A program made the position numbers and the translations under genes. 64,000 nucleotides of DNA from 66-474 sp051961995 (lineage in GTDB: Bacteria > Pseudomonadota > Gammaproteobacteria > Xanthomonadales > Rhodanobacteraceae), in the NCBI GenBank assembly GCA_051961995.1, contig JBQCCR010000070.1, positions 1 to 64,000 on the forward strand, given 5' to 3'. This document shows positions 25,268 through 34,608 of this stretch, piece by piece. Position 1 is the stretch's first letter, and each line of letters begins with the position of its first letter. Below the pieces are notes generated by a model. The model worked only from the letters and a program-made list of their open reading frames with translations, was not told where the DNA came from and made no database searches.

Positions 25268-25603
25268 TTACTTGGCGGCAATCTGCCAAGTCGCCGGGGA
25301 TTGTGCGGCGAAGTACTGCTGTGTCAGCACCTCGTAGCGCCTCTGCACCCGGTCTATTCCGCCGGTCAGGTATTCCGGATACGAAGTCCGGTCTCCGAAC
25401 AACATGCCGATTTCCCGCGCCGAGAAGTTTGCGCGAATGAAACGGTGGAAATTCCCGCAGGCCGGTTCGGCGGACGGCGGCGTGCAAGCCGCAGCCTCGC
25501 CGGAGACCACCACTGGCGACAGGGCTTGGTTAGGATTCTGGGCAGCCGCCGCCCCGGCGAATCCAGCAAACGCGACTGCGATGGTGATTGCTTGCAGCTT
25601 CAT
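25268..25603 (-). CDS. Small secreted hypothetical protein
   Basis: A 111-residue protein with a clear signal peptide (MKLQAITIAVAFAGFAGAAAA, cut near residue 21). The mature part has three cysteines (AACTPP, PACGNF), a helical middle (HRFIRANFSAREIGMLFG) and YEVLTQQYFAAQS near the end. Nothing in it is a known motif. The start at 25603 is set by the signal peptide; the longer frame to 25672 has none. It is divergent from the GumN-like gene, with 287 bases between them. Function is unknown. Confidence 0.6.
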   Translation of the reverse strand: MKLQAITIAVAFAGFAGAAAAQNPNQALSPVVVSGEAAACTPPSAEPACGNFHRFIRANFSAREIGMLFGDRTSYPEYLTGGIDRVQRRYEVLTQQYFAAQSPATWQIAAK

Positions 25604-25890
25604 GACGATACTCCAGGACCCGCAACGGGTCTTCCTTGACTTTGGCATGCGTGGCTGGATTGCAGCCTGCATTCCTCAGGCAGCGACGATATTTTGCTCA
25701 CCACCTTATGCGTAGATGACCCGTGCGACTGAATAGTTCAATCACCCGGCAAAAAATTTCGGATGGCCTAAATTGAATGAAAAGGGACCCATCCGGAAAG
25801 GCCGGCGCAGTCCATGCATCTCGGAGCCGGAAGGGATCGCGTTTGCCGCCGGGACGCGCAACAATCGCGACTTCGCATCCGGAGTTCCGC

Positions 25891-26757
25891 ATGAAAACGC
25901 GACCCTGTCGGGGGCTGGTCCTGCTCCTGCTCCTGACTGCATGCTTCCAGGCGCTGGCGGATCCCGCGCTGTGGAGAATCCAGCGCGACGGCACGACGGT
26001 GTACCTGTTCGGCACCGTGCACGTGCTTCCGAAGGAGACGCCGTGGCACTACCCGCAACTCGATCGCGCATTGGCCGCCAGCGACGTGCTCTACGTCGAG
26101 CTGGTGGACGACGACCAGGCCACCATGCAACCGCTGGTGATGCAGTACGGCATTGATCTCGCGCATCCGCTCTCGAGCGAACTCGATGCGAGCGACGAGC
26201 AGCGTCTGCAGGCCGCAGCGCAGACCGCCGGTATTCCCGCACCTGCGCTGGATGCGATGCGGCCGTGGATGGCCGCGGTCACGCTCACGGTGGCGCCGAT
26301 CGTGAAGGCCGGCTTCGATCCCGAATCCGGCGCGGACAAGCAATTGCGCCATGAATTCGCATCCAGGGGCAAGCCGGTGAAAGGCCTTGAAACCGCCGAA
26401 CAACAGATCCGCTATTTCGCCGACCTCTCGCAATCCGTGCAGGTTTCGATGCTGCAGAACACGCTGGACGACTACGCCCGGGCGGATACCGAGATCGCGG
26501 CACTGGTGAAGGACTGGCAAGGCGGCGACGTGGACGCGATCGCCGCGTTGGAGAATTCCGACATGCGCGAAAAGTACCCGGTGCTGTACAACACACTGCT
26601 GACCGAACGCAACCAGCGCTGGGCGAAACAGATCGCGCAGTTGCTGGAAGACCATCAAACCGTTTTCATTGCCGTCGGCGCCGCGCACCTGGCCGGGCCG
26701 GACGACGTGCAGGCGCAGCTGCAAAAGCTCGGCATCCACGTGGAGCGGGTGCATTGA
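25891..26757 (+). CDS. TraB/GumN family protein
   Basis: A 288-residue exported protein. The family motifs are FGTVHVLP near residue 38 (GT-x-H) and VGAAHLAGPDDV near the C-terminus (G-x-x-H-x-x-G). Between them runs a helical region with AMRPWMAAVTL and KGLETAEQQI. The N-terminus (LVLLLLLTACFQALADPA) carries LTAC, a possible lipoprotein box with Cys18, or a Sec site after ALA. TraB/GumN proteins are proposed metalloproteases related to TIKI; in Xanthomonas one lies next to the xanthan cluster. No gum genes are here. Confidence 0.85.
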   Translation: MKTRPCRGLVLLLLLTACFQALADPALWRIQRDGTTVYLFGTVHVLPKETPWHYPQLDRALAASDVLYVELVDDDQATMQPLVMQYGIDLAHPLSSELDASDEQRLQAAAQTAGIPAPALDAMRPWMAAVTLTVAPIVKAGFDPESGADKQLRHEFASRGKPVKGLETAEQQIRYFADLSQSVQVSMLQNTLDDYARADTEIAALVKDWQGGDVDAIAALENSDMREKYPVLYNTLLTERNQRWAKQIAQLLEDHQTVFIAVGAAHLAGPDDVQAQLQKLGIHVERVH

Positions 26758-26765
26758 GCTCTTCA

Positions 26766-27350
26766 ATGCACAAGTCGTTTTGCCTACTGGTTCTGGCCGC
26801 AGTGGGGGCTGCAACCACATACGCGGCCACCCCACTCTCGACAACATCACTTGCAAAGATGCAGGTGATGCATCTGAAAGGCGGGCCGAATCACTTGGAC
26901 TTTGATGGGGACGGAGTTCCTGATCTGGTCTTTGTCGCGCGCCGCGAAAACTTCAACGCACATGGAGTCACCCTCACGACGTTCTACGCCGAAACAGCGA
27001 CCGGTGACGGATCGCGCATTTGGAGCGTTGCCCCGCTGTTTGAGAAGAACGGCCGGGAGCACGATAGCTTCGGCACGAGCGAAGGCGCCGACTGCATCTT
27101 AGGAGACATGGTCCTCCTGCGACCCTCGCCAGAAGCGCCCGTTGTGCTGGTTACGGCCGAACGACCGTTGGGCAACTCCTTCGTAGATAGCCAACCCGTG
27201 AAATTCGGGATCTATCAACTCCGGCGAAATACTGACGGCCTTGTCGGTTGGCCGACTCTCTATTTCCAAGAGGTCCGTAGTTTTCAAAGTGCAAAGCCCT
27301 ATTGCGACGTGGATACGGCCATGACACGCGAACTCGGAATACACCCGTAG
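26766..27350 (+). CDS. Secreted hypothetical protein with FG-GAP/calcium-type DxDGDG motif
   Basis: A 194-residue protein with a signal peptide (KSFCLLVLAAVGAATTYA). The mature start has LDFDGDGVPDLVFVARR, a DxDxDGxxD calcium-loop pattern as in FG-GAP repeats, followed by ENFNAHGVTLTTFY. This part is reminiscent of CarG/CpmJ-type secreted proteins, with low certainty. A stop at 27350 precedes parC by 31 bases. Its codon use looks clearly richer in A and T than its neighbours, which suggests a recent arrival. Function is unknown. Confidence 0.6.
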   Translation: MHKSFCLLVLAAVGAATTYAATPLSTTSLAKMQVMHLKGGPNHLDFDGDGVPDLVFVARRENFNAHGVTLTTFYAETATGDGSRIWSVAPLFEKNGREHDSFGTSEGADCILGDMVLLRPSPEAPVVLVTAERPLGNSFVDSQPVKFGIYQLRRNTDGLVGWPTLYFQEVRSFQSAKPYCDVDTAMTRELGIHP

Positions 27351-27381
27351 TCGTAATTATTCAAATCAGCAGAACCACCAC

Positions 27382-29622
27382 ATGAACCTCCAATCCAACT
27401 TCGAACAGATCCCCCTGCGCGAATACGCCGAGCGCGCGTATCTCGATTACTCGATGTACGTGGTGCTGGATCGCGCCCTGCCCTTCATCGGCGACGGGCT
27501 GAAGCCCGTGCAGCGACGCATCATCTATGCGATGAGCGAGCTGGGCCTCGCCGCCACCGCCAAGCCGAAGAAGTCCGCGCGCACGGTGGGCGACGTGATC
27601 GGCAAATTCCATCCGCACGGCGATTCGGCGTGCTACGAGGCGATGGTGCTGATGGCGCAGCCGTTCTCGTATCGCTATCCGCTGATCGACGGCCAGGGCA
27701 ATTTCGGTTCGCCGGACGATCCCAAATCCTTCGCGGCGATGCGCTACACCGAGTCGCGGCTGACGCCCATCGCCGAGGTGCTGCTCGGCGAACTTGCACA
27801 CGGCACGGTGGAATGGACGCCGAATTTCGACGGCACGCTGCAGGAGCCGACCTGGCTGCCGGCGCGGCTGCCGCACGTGCTGCTCAATGGTTCCACCGGC
27901 ATCGCGGTCGGCATGGCCACCGACATTCCGCCGCACAACCTGCGCGAAGTGGCGAGTGCGTGCATCCATCTGCTCGACGAGCCGGAAGCGAGCATCGCCT
28001 CGCTCTGCGAGCACGTGCGTGGCCCGGATTACCCGACCGAAGCCGAGATCATCACCCCGCGCGACGAGTTGCTGGCGATGTACGCCACCGGCACGGGCTC
28101 GGTGCGCTGCCGCGCGGTTTACCGGGAGGAGAACGGCAATGTGGTGCTGACCGCGCTGCCGCACCAGGTGTCGCCCGCCAAGGTCATCGAGCAGATCGCG
28201 TCGCAGATGCGCGCCAGAAAACTGCCGATGCTGGAGGACCTGCGTGACGAATCCGATCACGAGAATCCGGTGCGGCTGGTGCTGATCCCGCGCAGCAATC
28301 GTGTGGACACCGGCGCGATGATGCAGCACCTGTTCGCAACCACCGATCTCGAGAAGAGCTTCCGCGTCAACCTCAACATGATCGGGCTGGACGGACGGCC
28401 GCAGGTCAAGACGCTGAAACAGATCATCGAGGAATGGCTGCGCTTCCGCACCGATACCGTCACGCGCCGCTTGCAACATCGCCTGGCCAGGGTCGAACGC
28501 CGCCTGCACCTGCTGGAAGGCCTGCGCGTCGCGTTCCTGAACCTGGATGAAGTGATCCGGATCGTGCGCCATGAAGACGAGCCGAAACCGGCGTTGATTG
28601 CGCGCTTCAGATTGAGCGAGGAACAGGCCGACTACATCCTCGAGACGCGCCTGCGCCAGCTGGCACGGCTCGAGGAAATGAAGATCAATGCCGAGCGTGA
28701 CGAGCTGGAAGAGGAACGCGCGAAGATCGAAGTCACGCTGAAATCGAAACAGCGTTTGAAGACGCTGATCAAGCAGGAACTGAAAGCCGACGCCGACAAG
28801 TACGGCGATGCACGCCGCTCGCCGCTGGTCGCACGCGCTGCGGCGCAGGCGCTTGCCGAAAGCGAGCTGGTGGTTTCCGAACCGGTGACGGTGGTGCTGA
28901 GCGCCAAGGGCTGGGTGCGCTCGGCCAAGGGCCACGACGTTGTCGCGAATGAGCTGTCCTACCGCGAAGGCGATCAATTTCTGGCCGCGGCGCGCGGGCG
29001 CACCGCACAGCAGGTCGCGTTCCTGGATTCGACCGGACGCAGTTATTCCACGCCCGCCCACACGCTGCCGTCCGCGCGCGGCAATGGCGAGCCGCTGACC
29101 GGCCGCTTCACGCCGCCGCCCGGCGCGCGCATGGACGCACTGGCCATCGGCGACAACGACACGCGCCTGGTACTCGCGACCGATGCGGGTTACGGATTCC
29201 TGACCCGCTTCGAGGCGCTGCTCGGCAACAAGAAAGCCGGCAAGCAGCTGATCAACATGGACGACGATGCGCGCGTACTCGCGCCGGCTTACGTCGGCGA
29301 CCCAGCGCGCGATCGCATCGTGGTGGTCACGACCGAAGGGCACCTCTTGATGTTCTCGGTCGCCGATCTTCCGGAACTGGACCGCGGGCGCGGCAACAAG
29401 CTGATCGAGATTCCGAAGGCGAAATTGCAATCCGGCGAGGAGCGCGTGGCCGGCATTGCGGCCGTGGCGGAAGGTTCCGGCGAAGTCACGCTGTACGCCG
29501 GCGCACGCAAGCTGACGCTGAAGTGGTCGGATCTTGTGGAATACGGCGGCAACCGCGCACAGCGCGGCGGGCTGCTGCCGAGGGGATTGCGCCGGGTGGA
29601 GAGGATCGAGACCAGCGCTTGA
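27382..29622 (+). CDS. parC: DNA topoisomerase IV subunit A
   Basis: A 746-residue type IIA topoisomerase subunit. The catalytic tyrosine is Tyr122 in RYTESRLTP. The quinolone-resistance region HPHGDSACYEAM has the sensitive-type Ser82 and Glu86. The C-terminal domain starting near residue 495 has beta-pinwheel blades but is short, as in ParC and unlike GyrA. ParC with ParE unlinks replicated chromosomes. No parE is in the window. The ATG has no strong ribosome site; spacing from the upstream gene is short. Confidence 0.95.
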   Translation: MNLQSNFEQIPLREYAERAYLDYSMYVVLDRALPFIGDGLKPVQRRIIYAMSELGLAATAKPKKSARTVGDVIGKFHPHGDSACYEAMVLMAQPFSYRYPLIDGQGNFGSPDDPKSFAAMRYTESRLTPIAEVLLGELAHGTVEWTPNFDGTLQEPTWLPARLPHVLLNGSTGIAVGMATDIPPHNLREVASACIHLLDEPEASIASLCEHVRGPDYPTEAEIITPRDELLAMYATGTGSVRCRAVYREENGNVVLTALPHQVSPAKVIEQIASQMRARKLPMLEDLRDESDHENPVRLVLIPRSNRVDTGAMMQHLFATTDLEKSFRVNLNMIGLDGRPQVKTLKQIIEEWLRFRTDTVTRRLQHRLARVERRLHLLEGLRVAFLNLDEVIRIVRHEDEPKPALIARFRLSEEQADYILETRLRQLARLEEMKINAERDELEEERAKIEVTLKSKQRLKTLIKQELKADADKYGDARRSPLVARAAAQALAESELVVSEPVTVVLSAKGWVRSAKGHDVVANELSYREGDQFLAAARGRTAQQVAFLDSTGRSYSTPAHTLPSARGNGEPLTGRFTPPPGARMDALAIGDNDTRLVLATDAGYGFLTRFEALLGNKKAGKQLINMDDDARVLAPAYVGDPARDRIVVVTTEGHLLMFSVADLPELDRGRGNKLIEIPKAKLQSGEERVAGIAAVAEGSGEVTLYAGARKLTLKWSDLVEYGGNRAQRGGLLPRGLRRVERIETSA

Positions 29623-29632
29623 ACGTTTCGGG

Positions 29633-29830
29633 GTTGCCGATTGCGGCAAACCACATGACACTCCGGACGTCGTTCCGGATGCAGCGGCGGCCCGGACAGA
29701 TTCACCAGGCACGATGAACAACCGAAGGTTGGCCGGGACGGCAAGGTTCCTGGATGGACTTTGTGATCCACTATCGTGAAATCACAAGGTCAAAATGGAT
29801 TCCGGGTTCTGCCTTCGGCAGCCCCGGAAT
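29633..29830. repeat. Intergenic repeats between parC and the acylase gene
   Basis: The gap holds three hairpin-forming pieces: GGTTGCCG-ATTG-CGGCAAACC at 29633-29652, TTGTGAT/ATCACAA arms at 29761-29787, and ATTCCGG...CTGCC-TTC-GGCAG...CCGGAAT at 29799-29830. The last is a copy of the GTCATTCC-type repeat found at 9069 and 19741. No gene is seen in this gap. Confidence 0.5.
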
Positions 29831-29860
29831 GACGTCGGAGCAGGAGACCCTCAGGATCAT

Positions 29861-32305
29861 ATGCGCTGGCTCGGCCGGATTTTCGTCACCCTGTTGCTGC
29901 TGATCGCCGTCGCTGCGTTGGTGGCGTGGCTGCTGCTGGCCGGCAGCCGTCCGCAACTGGACGGCAAGGTCGCGCTGCGCGGCCTTCTCGCGCCGGTCAC
30001 GATCACGCGCGACGCGCGCGGCACGCCGACGATCGTGGCGCGCAATCGCACCGATGCCGCGTACGCGCTGGGCTTCCTGCACGGACAGGAGCGTTTCTTC
30101 CAGATGGACCTGTTGCGGCGAAACGCCGCGGGCGAACTTTCGGAACTGGTCGGCAAGGCGGCGCTGAAGCTGGACGAGAAACATCGCCGCCACCGCTTCC
30201 GCGCGCTGGCTGAAACCGAACTGATGCAATCGCCGGCGTCCGAACACGTCCTGATGGATGCTTACACGCGCGGCGTGAACGCGGGATTGAATTCGCTGGA
30301 TGTGCGTCCCTGGGAATACCTGCTGCTGCGCGCCACGCCGCAGAAGTGGCGCGACGAAGACACCCTGCTGGTGATTGACGCGATGTTTCTCGACCTCAAC
30401 CAGCAAGGCGAGAACACGCGCGAACTGGATTTCGCGCGGCTGCGTGCTGCGCTGCCCAGGCCGCTCGCCGATTTCCTGCTGGCGCCTGATCCGCAATGGG
30501 AAGCGCCGCTGCGCGGCGGCCCCACGCAAGCGGTGCCGATGCCGCGCGCAGACGTGTTCGATTTGCGCACAGTGCCGGTCAACCATCGGGACACCACGCA
30601 GGGTGTCGCCGCGATCCTCGCCACCGCGCGACTCGACAGTGGCGTCGGCAGCAACGGTTTCGCGATCGCGGGCGCACTCACCGGCGCCGGCGCGTTGCTG
30701 GCCAACGATCCGCATCTGGGACTGCGCGTGCCCGACATCTGGTATCGCGCGCGCATGCGGTGGCCCGATCCGATCGCGCCGTCGCAGATGCTGGATTTGA
30801 ATGGCGTGACCCTGCCCGGTACGCCGGCGATGGCGATCGGCAGCAACGGCCACATCGCCTGGGGTTTCACCAATTCAGAAGGCGACTGGATGGATTGGGT
30901 GCGGGTGATCCGCGACCCGAAAGATCCCTTGCGTTACAGGACGGCGAATGGCTGGGCGGAGATCGTTCGCCACGACGAAGTGATCCACGTGCGCGGCGAG
31001 CCGGATCACCACTTCGCCGTCGAGGATACGATCTGGGGCCCGATCGCGGCCAAGGACGTGGACGGCACGCCGCTGGCGCTGGCGTGGATCGCGCAGCGGC
31101 CGCGCGCGCTGAACCTCAATCTGGTGAAACTGGAGAACGCGCGCAGCGTGCAGGACGCGCTCGGCTGGGCGCCGCTGATCGGCATCCCTCCACAGAACCT
31201 GGTGGTCGTGGATTCGCGCGGCAACATCGGATGGAGCATCGCCGGCAGCGCGCTCCCGCTGCGTGCCGGTTTCGATCCGCTGCTGCCGTCGGACTGGACA
31301 AAGCCCGATACCGGCTGGACCGGTTTCGCCTCGCCCGCGCAGGATCCGCATATCCTCAACCCCGCCGACAACCGGATCTGGACAGCCAACCAGCGGCTGG
31401 TGGATGGCGATGCGCTGACATTGCTGGGCGACGGCGGCTACGACCAGGGCGCGCGTGCGCAGCAGATCCGCGATGACCTGTTGGCGCGCGAACACTTTGT
31501 TTCCGGCGACACCCTCGACATCCAGCTCGACAACCGCGCGCTGTTCCTGTCGCGCTGGCAGAAGCTGCTGCTGGATGTGATCGCGACTTGCGACTCCGGC
31601 TCATCGCACGGCCATGTGCCGGCCGGGATGGGTGCATCCTGCGCTCAATTGCTTGCACTGAAGCCGTACGTCCAACACTGGCAGGCGCGCGCGGCCAGCG
31701 ACAGCGTGGGCTATCGCATTGTTCGCAAGTTCCATGATCGCGTGCGCCAGGATGTATTGGCGCCATTTGCCGCGCTGGCGAAAAAGAAGTCCGACCATTT
31801 CAAATGGCCTTCCGCGGAAGTGGGCGAATACGCGGTGTGGACCATGGTTACGCGGAGACCGGCGTGGCTGCTCGACCCGCGCTACAAGGACTGGAACGCG
31901 CTGCTCCTGCACGGCGCCGACCAGGTGGCGGACGAACTTGCGAAAGAGCCGGGGCCGCTGGCGAAGAAGACCTGGGGCGAATTCAACACCGCGCGCATCC
32001 ATCATCCACTGGCCGTCGCGCTGCCTGCGTGGCTCGCGAAGTTCATTGACATGCCGCCCGATCCGCTGCCGGGCGACCGCGACATGCCGCGCGTGCTGCA
32101 TCCGGATTTCGGCGCATCCATGCGTCTGGATGTCTCCCCCGGCGACGAGGCCCACGGCATCCTCGAAATGCCCTCCGGTGAAGCCGGCAACCCCTTGACC
32201 CCATACTTCGGTGCCGGTCACGAGGACTGGGTGCGTGGCAGGCCGACACCGCTGCTGCCTGGCCCTGCGAAATATCAGATGGCCCTGGTGCCCGCCACCC
32301 GCTGA
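29861..32305 (+). CDS. Penicillin acylase family (S45 Ntn-hydrolase) protein
   Basis: An 814-residue precursor. An N-terminal membrane helix (about 4-30) is followed by the alpha part (GTPTIVARNRTDAAYALGFLHGQERFFQMD, here cut short in words) and by GVGSNGFAIAG, where the Ser after the self-cleavage site (Gly-Ser) becomes the nucleophile. Later pieces such as NDPHLGLRVPDIWY and GTPAMAIGSNGHIAWGFTNS are family marks. Members hydrolyse amide bonds of beta-lactams or N-acyl-homoserine lactones; the substrate here is unknown. The start at 29861 has a GGA site and avoids codons inside the repeat upstream. Confidence 0.9.
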   Translation: MRWLGRIFVTLLLLIAVAALVAWLLLAGSRPQLDGKVALRGLLAPVTITRDARGTPTIVARNRTDAAYALGFLHGQERFFQMDLLRRNAAGELSELVGKAALKLDEKHRRHRFRALAETELMQSPASEHVLMDAYTRGVNAGLNSLDVRPWEYLLLRATPQKWRDEDTLLVIDAMFLDLNQQGENTRELDFARLRAALPRPLADFLLAPDPQWEAPLRGGPTQAVPMPRADVFDLRTVPVNHRDTTQGVAAILATARLDSGVGSNGFAIAGALTGAGALLANDPHLGLRVPDIWYRARMRWPDPIAPSQMLDLNGVTLPGTPAMAIGSNGHIAWGFTNSEGDWMDWVRVIRDPKDPLRYRTANGWAEIVRHDEVIHVRGEPDHHFAVEDTIWGPIAAKDVDGTPLALAWIAQRPRALNLNLVKLENARSVQDALGWAPLIGIPPQNLVVVDSRGNIGWSIAGSALPLRAGFDPLLPSDWTKPDTGWTGFASPAQDPHILNPADNRIWTANQRLVDGDALTLLGDGGYDQGARAQQIRDDLLAREHFVSGDTLDIQLDNRALFLSRWQKLLLDVIATCDSGSSHGHVPAGMGASCAQLLALKPYVQHWQARAASDSVGYRIVRKFHDRVRQDVLAPFAALAKKKSDHFKWPSAEVGEYAVWTMVTRRPAWLLDPRYKDWNALLLHGADQVADELAKEPGPLAKKTWGEFNTARIHHPLAVALPAWLAKFIDMPPDPLPGDRDMPRVLHPDFGASMRLDVSPGDEAHGILEMPSGEAGNPLTPYFGAGHEDWVRGRPTPLLPGPAKYQMALVPATR

Positions 32306-32371
32306 GCGCGAATCCGGCACCGGGAACCTTTGGCCCGACTGCTGCATCCGATACGCAAAGGGGGTGTAACC

Positions 32372-33076
32372 GTGTCCCAGGCACTTGCCGTCAATTACGC
32401 CACATTGAGCGATGCCGAGCTGGTCGCGCACGCAAGGCGCGGCCATCGCGAAGCCTTCCGGCAGATCATGCGGCGCGGCAACCAGCGCCTGTTCCGGGTC
32501 GCGCGCGGCGTGCTCAACGACGACGCGGAGGCCGAGGACGCGGTGCAGGAAGCGTACACCATGGCATTCGCCAAGCTCGACGGCTTCCGCGGCGAAGCCA
32601 GTCTGCTGACCTGGATGACCCGCATCGTGCTCAACGAATGCTACGGCCGGCTGCGCCGACGCCGGCCGACCGTCGGCATTGAACAGATCGAAGCCGCCCA
32701 ACAACACGGCGACGGACGCGTGCTCATGTTCCCCACCCGCTACGGCAGCGAAGATCCTGCCGCGGACGCCAGTCGGGCGCAGATGCGCGGCTTGATCGAA
32801 CGCGCGATTGATGCGTTGCCGGAGCCGTTCCGCGTGGTCTTCGTGATGCGCGAAATCGAGGAATGCAGCATCGAGGAAACCGCCTCGGCGCTCGACATCC
32901 GCACCGAAACGGTGAAGACGCGGCTGCATCGCGCGCGGCGGCTGCTGCGCACCGCGCTGCACGACAACCTTGCCAATGCATTGAACGACGCGTTTCCTTT
33001 CCTGGGCCCGCGCTGCGACCGCATGACCGAAACGGTGCTGGCGCGGCTACCCGTGATTTCCGGTTCGAGGGAGTGA
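32372..33076 (+). CDS. Extracytoplasmic-function-type RNA polymerase sigma factor
   Basis: A 234-residue sigma factor. Region 2 (LVAHARRGHREAFRQIMRRG then DAEAEDAVQEAYTMAF) and region 4 (LPEPFRVVFVMREIEECS, IEETASALDIRTETVKTRLHRAR) are both complete. A tail of about 38 residues after region 4 holds one Cys in PRCDRMTETVLARL. The start is a GTG at 32372 with AAGGGGG upstream, preferred over TTG at 32330. No anti-sigma gene is adjacent; instead two small membrane proteins and a peroxiredoxin-like protein follow. Confidence 0.88.
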   Translation: MSQALAVNYATLSDAELVAHARRGHREAFRQIMRRGNQRLFRVARGVLNDDAEAEDAVQEAYTMAFAKLDGFRGEASLLTWMTRIVLNECYGRLRRRRPTVGIEQIEAAQQHGDGRVLMFPTRYGSEDPAADASRAQMRGLIERAIDALPEPFRVVFVMREIEECSIEETASALDIRTETVKTRLHRARRLLRTALHDNLANALNDAFPFLGPRCDRMTETVLARLPVISGSRE

Positions 33077-33134
33077 ACCGCATCAAGCGCTTCACGTAGC
33101 TGATCTTCCAATCCATCCACACAAGGGGTTCATC

Positions 33135-33476
33135 ATGCTCGTTTACGCCATCCTGACCTTTGCCATTGCCGCGATCGGCGGCGTGATCCTTGCCGCGCAC
33201 GTGCTGCGTAACAAATTCGCGCCCTGGGCGCTGTCGCTTCTGCACGCGCTGCTCGGCGCCGCCGGGCTCGCATTGCTGATCGTGATGTTCGTGCAGGGCG
33301 CGGGTCCGGTGCGGCTGACCGCGGCGCTCGGCCTGCTGATCGTGGCCGCGCTCGGCGGTTTCTTTCTGGCCTCGTTCCATCTGCGCCGGAAAATCGCGCC
33401 GAAGGCGGTGGTGGTCGTGCACGCCGGCGTGGCCGTGGTCGGCTTTCTGACCCTGCTGACCCTGCTGTTGTACTGA
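33135..33476 (+). CDS. Small four-helix membrane protein
   Basis: A 113-residue hydrophobic protein with four predicted transmembrane helices, for example VYAILTFAIAAIGGVILAAHVL and AVVVVHAGVAVVGFLTLLTLLL. Two basic turns (RNKFAPW, HLRRKIAPK) suggest a duplicated two-helix unit with His residues (LLHALLG, VVHAGVA) in matching places. Such paired histidines could bind heme or quinone, but this is inference. It lies between the sigma factor and a DUF2231 protein on the same strand. I do not recognise the family. Confidence 0.65.
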   Translation: MLVYAILTFAIAAIGGVILAAHVLRNKFAPWALSLLHALLGAAGLALLIVMFVQGAGPVRLTAALGLLIVAALGGFFLASFHLRRKIAPKAVVVVHAGVAVVGFLTLLTLLLY

Positions 33477-33481
33477 TCGCC

Positions 33482-33934
33482 ATGCGACATCCGCTGCATC
33501 CGGCGCTGGTGCACTTTCCGGTGGCGTGCTGGTCGCTCGCGACCGCCGCGGATCTCGCCAGCATGTATTGGGGCGAGCCGGCATGGCGTTTCGCCGGCGG
33601 GCTTTTGATCGTCGGAACGCTGGCGGCGGTTCCCGCGATGCTGGCGGGCTTTTATGAGCTGACCGCACTGCCCGATGACGATGCCGCCATCGCGGACGTG
33701 TACCGTCACATGGGCGCGATGCTCGGCGCGCTCACGCTGTACACCCTCAGCCTGTTGCTGCGACTGGATCACACCACCTTGCTGGCGCCCGGCACACTCG
33801 CCATGGCCTGCAGCGCGTCGGGTTTCATCTGCCTGTCCGTGGGCGGGTGGCTGGGGGGAAGGCTGGTTTATGGACACCGGCTCGGCGGCGAGGCGCCGCC
33901 GAGTCGACCGTCCGCGATGGAGAAGTCGCCATGA
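33482..33934 (+). CDS. DUF2231 membrane protein
   Basis: A 150-residue protein with four transmembrane helices. The opening RHPLHPALVHFPVACW is the mark of DUF2231, with conserved His residues near the membrane face. The C-terminus is a Pro/Ser-rich cytosolic or periplasmic tail. The gene begins 5 bases after the previous stop and overlaps the next start (ATGA at 33931), so all three are coupled. DUF2231 proteins often accompany cytochrome or redox genes, which fits the peroxiredoxin-like neighbour. Confidence 0.82.
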   Translation: MRHPLHPALVHFPVACWSLATAADLASMYWGEPAWRFAGGLLIVGTLAAVPAMLAGFYELTALPDDDAAIADVYRHMGAMLGALTLYTLSLLLRLDHTTLLAPGTLAMACSASGFICLSVGGWLGGRLVYGHRLGGEAPPSRPSAMEKSP

Positions 33935-34497
33935 GACTGAGCGCTCCGGTGAAGGCACCGCGACTCCAGATGACCGACATCGAAGGCAAGCCGGTCACGA
34001 TCGGCGCGGGCGAACGCCGCACCCTGCTGTGCTTTTTCCGCGACGCCGCCTGCCCGTTCTGCAACTTCCGCATCTATGAATTGACCCATCACCACGCCGC
34101 GCTCTCCGCGCTGGGCCTGGACATCATCGCCGTATTCACCTCCACTCCCGAGGAAGTGCGACGGTTCGTTGCACACAAACCACGCCCCTTTCGCGTGATC
34201 GCAGATCCGACCTCGACCGCGCATGAAACCTACGGCATCGAGCGTTCGTTCTGGCGCAAGCTGAAAGGCATCGTCACGCGCGTGCCGACGCTGCTGAAGG
34301 GGCTGCGCATCGTCGGCCTCGCCGGCCTCAACACCACCAACCTGATGCCGGCGGATTTCCTGATCGACGAACAGGGTTACATCGCCGAGGCCTATTACGG
34401 CGGCGACGCCGGCGACCGCATCCCATTCGAGCGCGTCGAGCTGTTCCTGGCCAAGGGCCTGCTGAAACGCGCGCAGGCTGCGACCGCGACGGCGTGA
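33931..34497 (+). CDS. AhpC/TSA-superfamily peroxiredoxin-like protein
   Basis: A 188-residue thioredoxin-fold protein. The motif DAACPFCNFRIYEL (Cys41 and Cys44) is a C-P-F-C redox pair, as in the AhpC/TSA or DsbA-like redoxins. The later ADFLIDEQGYIAEAYYGGDAGD is the usual end of the peroxiredoxin core. No signal peptide is seen, so it should be cytosolic. It overlaps DUF2231. A role in handling peroxides or disulfides is likely; a link with the sigma factor upstream is inference. Confidence 0.83.
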   Translation: MRLSAPVKAPRLQMTDIEGKPVTIGAGERRTLLCFFRDAACPFCNFRIYELTHHHAALSALGLDIIAVFTSTPEEVRRFVAHKPRPFRVIADPTSTAHETYGIERSFWRKLKGIVTRVPTLLKGLRIVGLAGLNTTNLMPADFLIDEQGYIAEAYYGGDAGDRIPFERVELFLAKGLLKRAQAATATA

Positions 34498-34608
34498 ATC
34501 GCCGCGGGAAACCCGCGACGCGCATGCGGCACAGGACGGCAGGAGCAGCGGGGGCGAACCCCGTCTCGCGCGACAGGATCGCCGGTGGGCACCACGAGCG
34601 CATCATCC

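Noticed and set aside
27361..29721. 786-codon open frame on the minus strand opposite parC
   Set aside because: Antisense shadow of parC; the parC protein has full family motifs.
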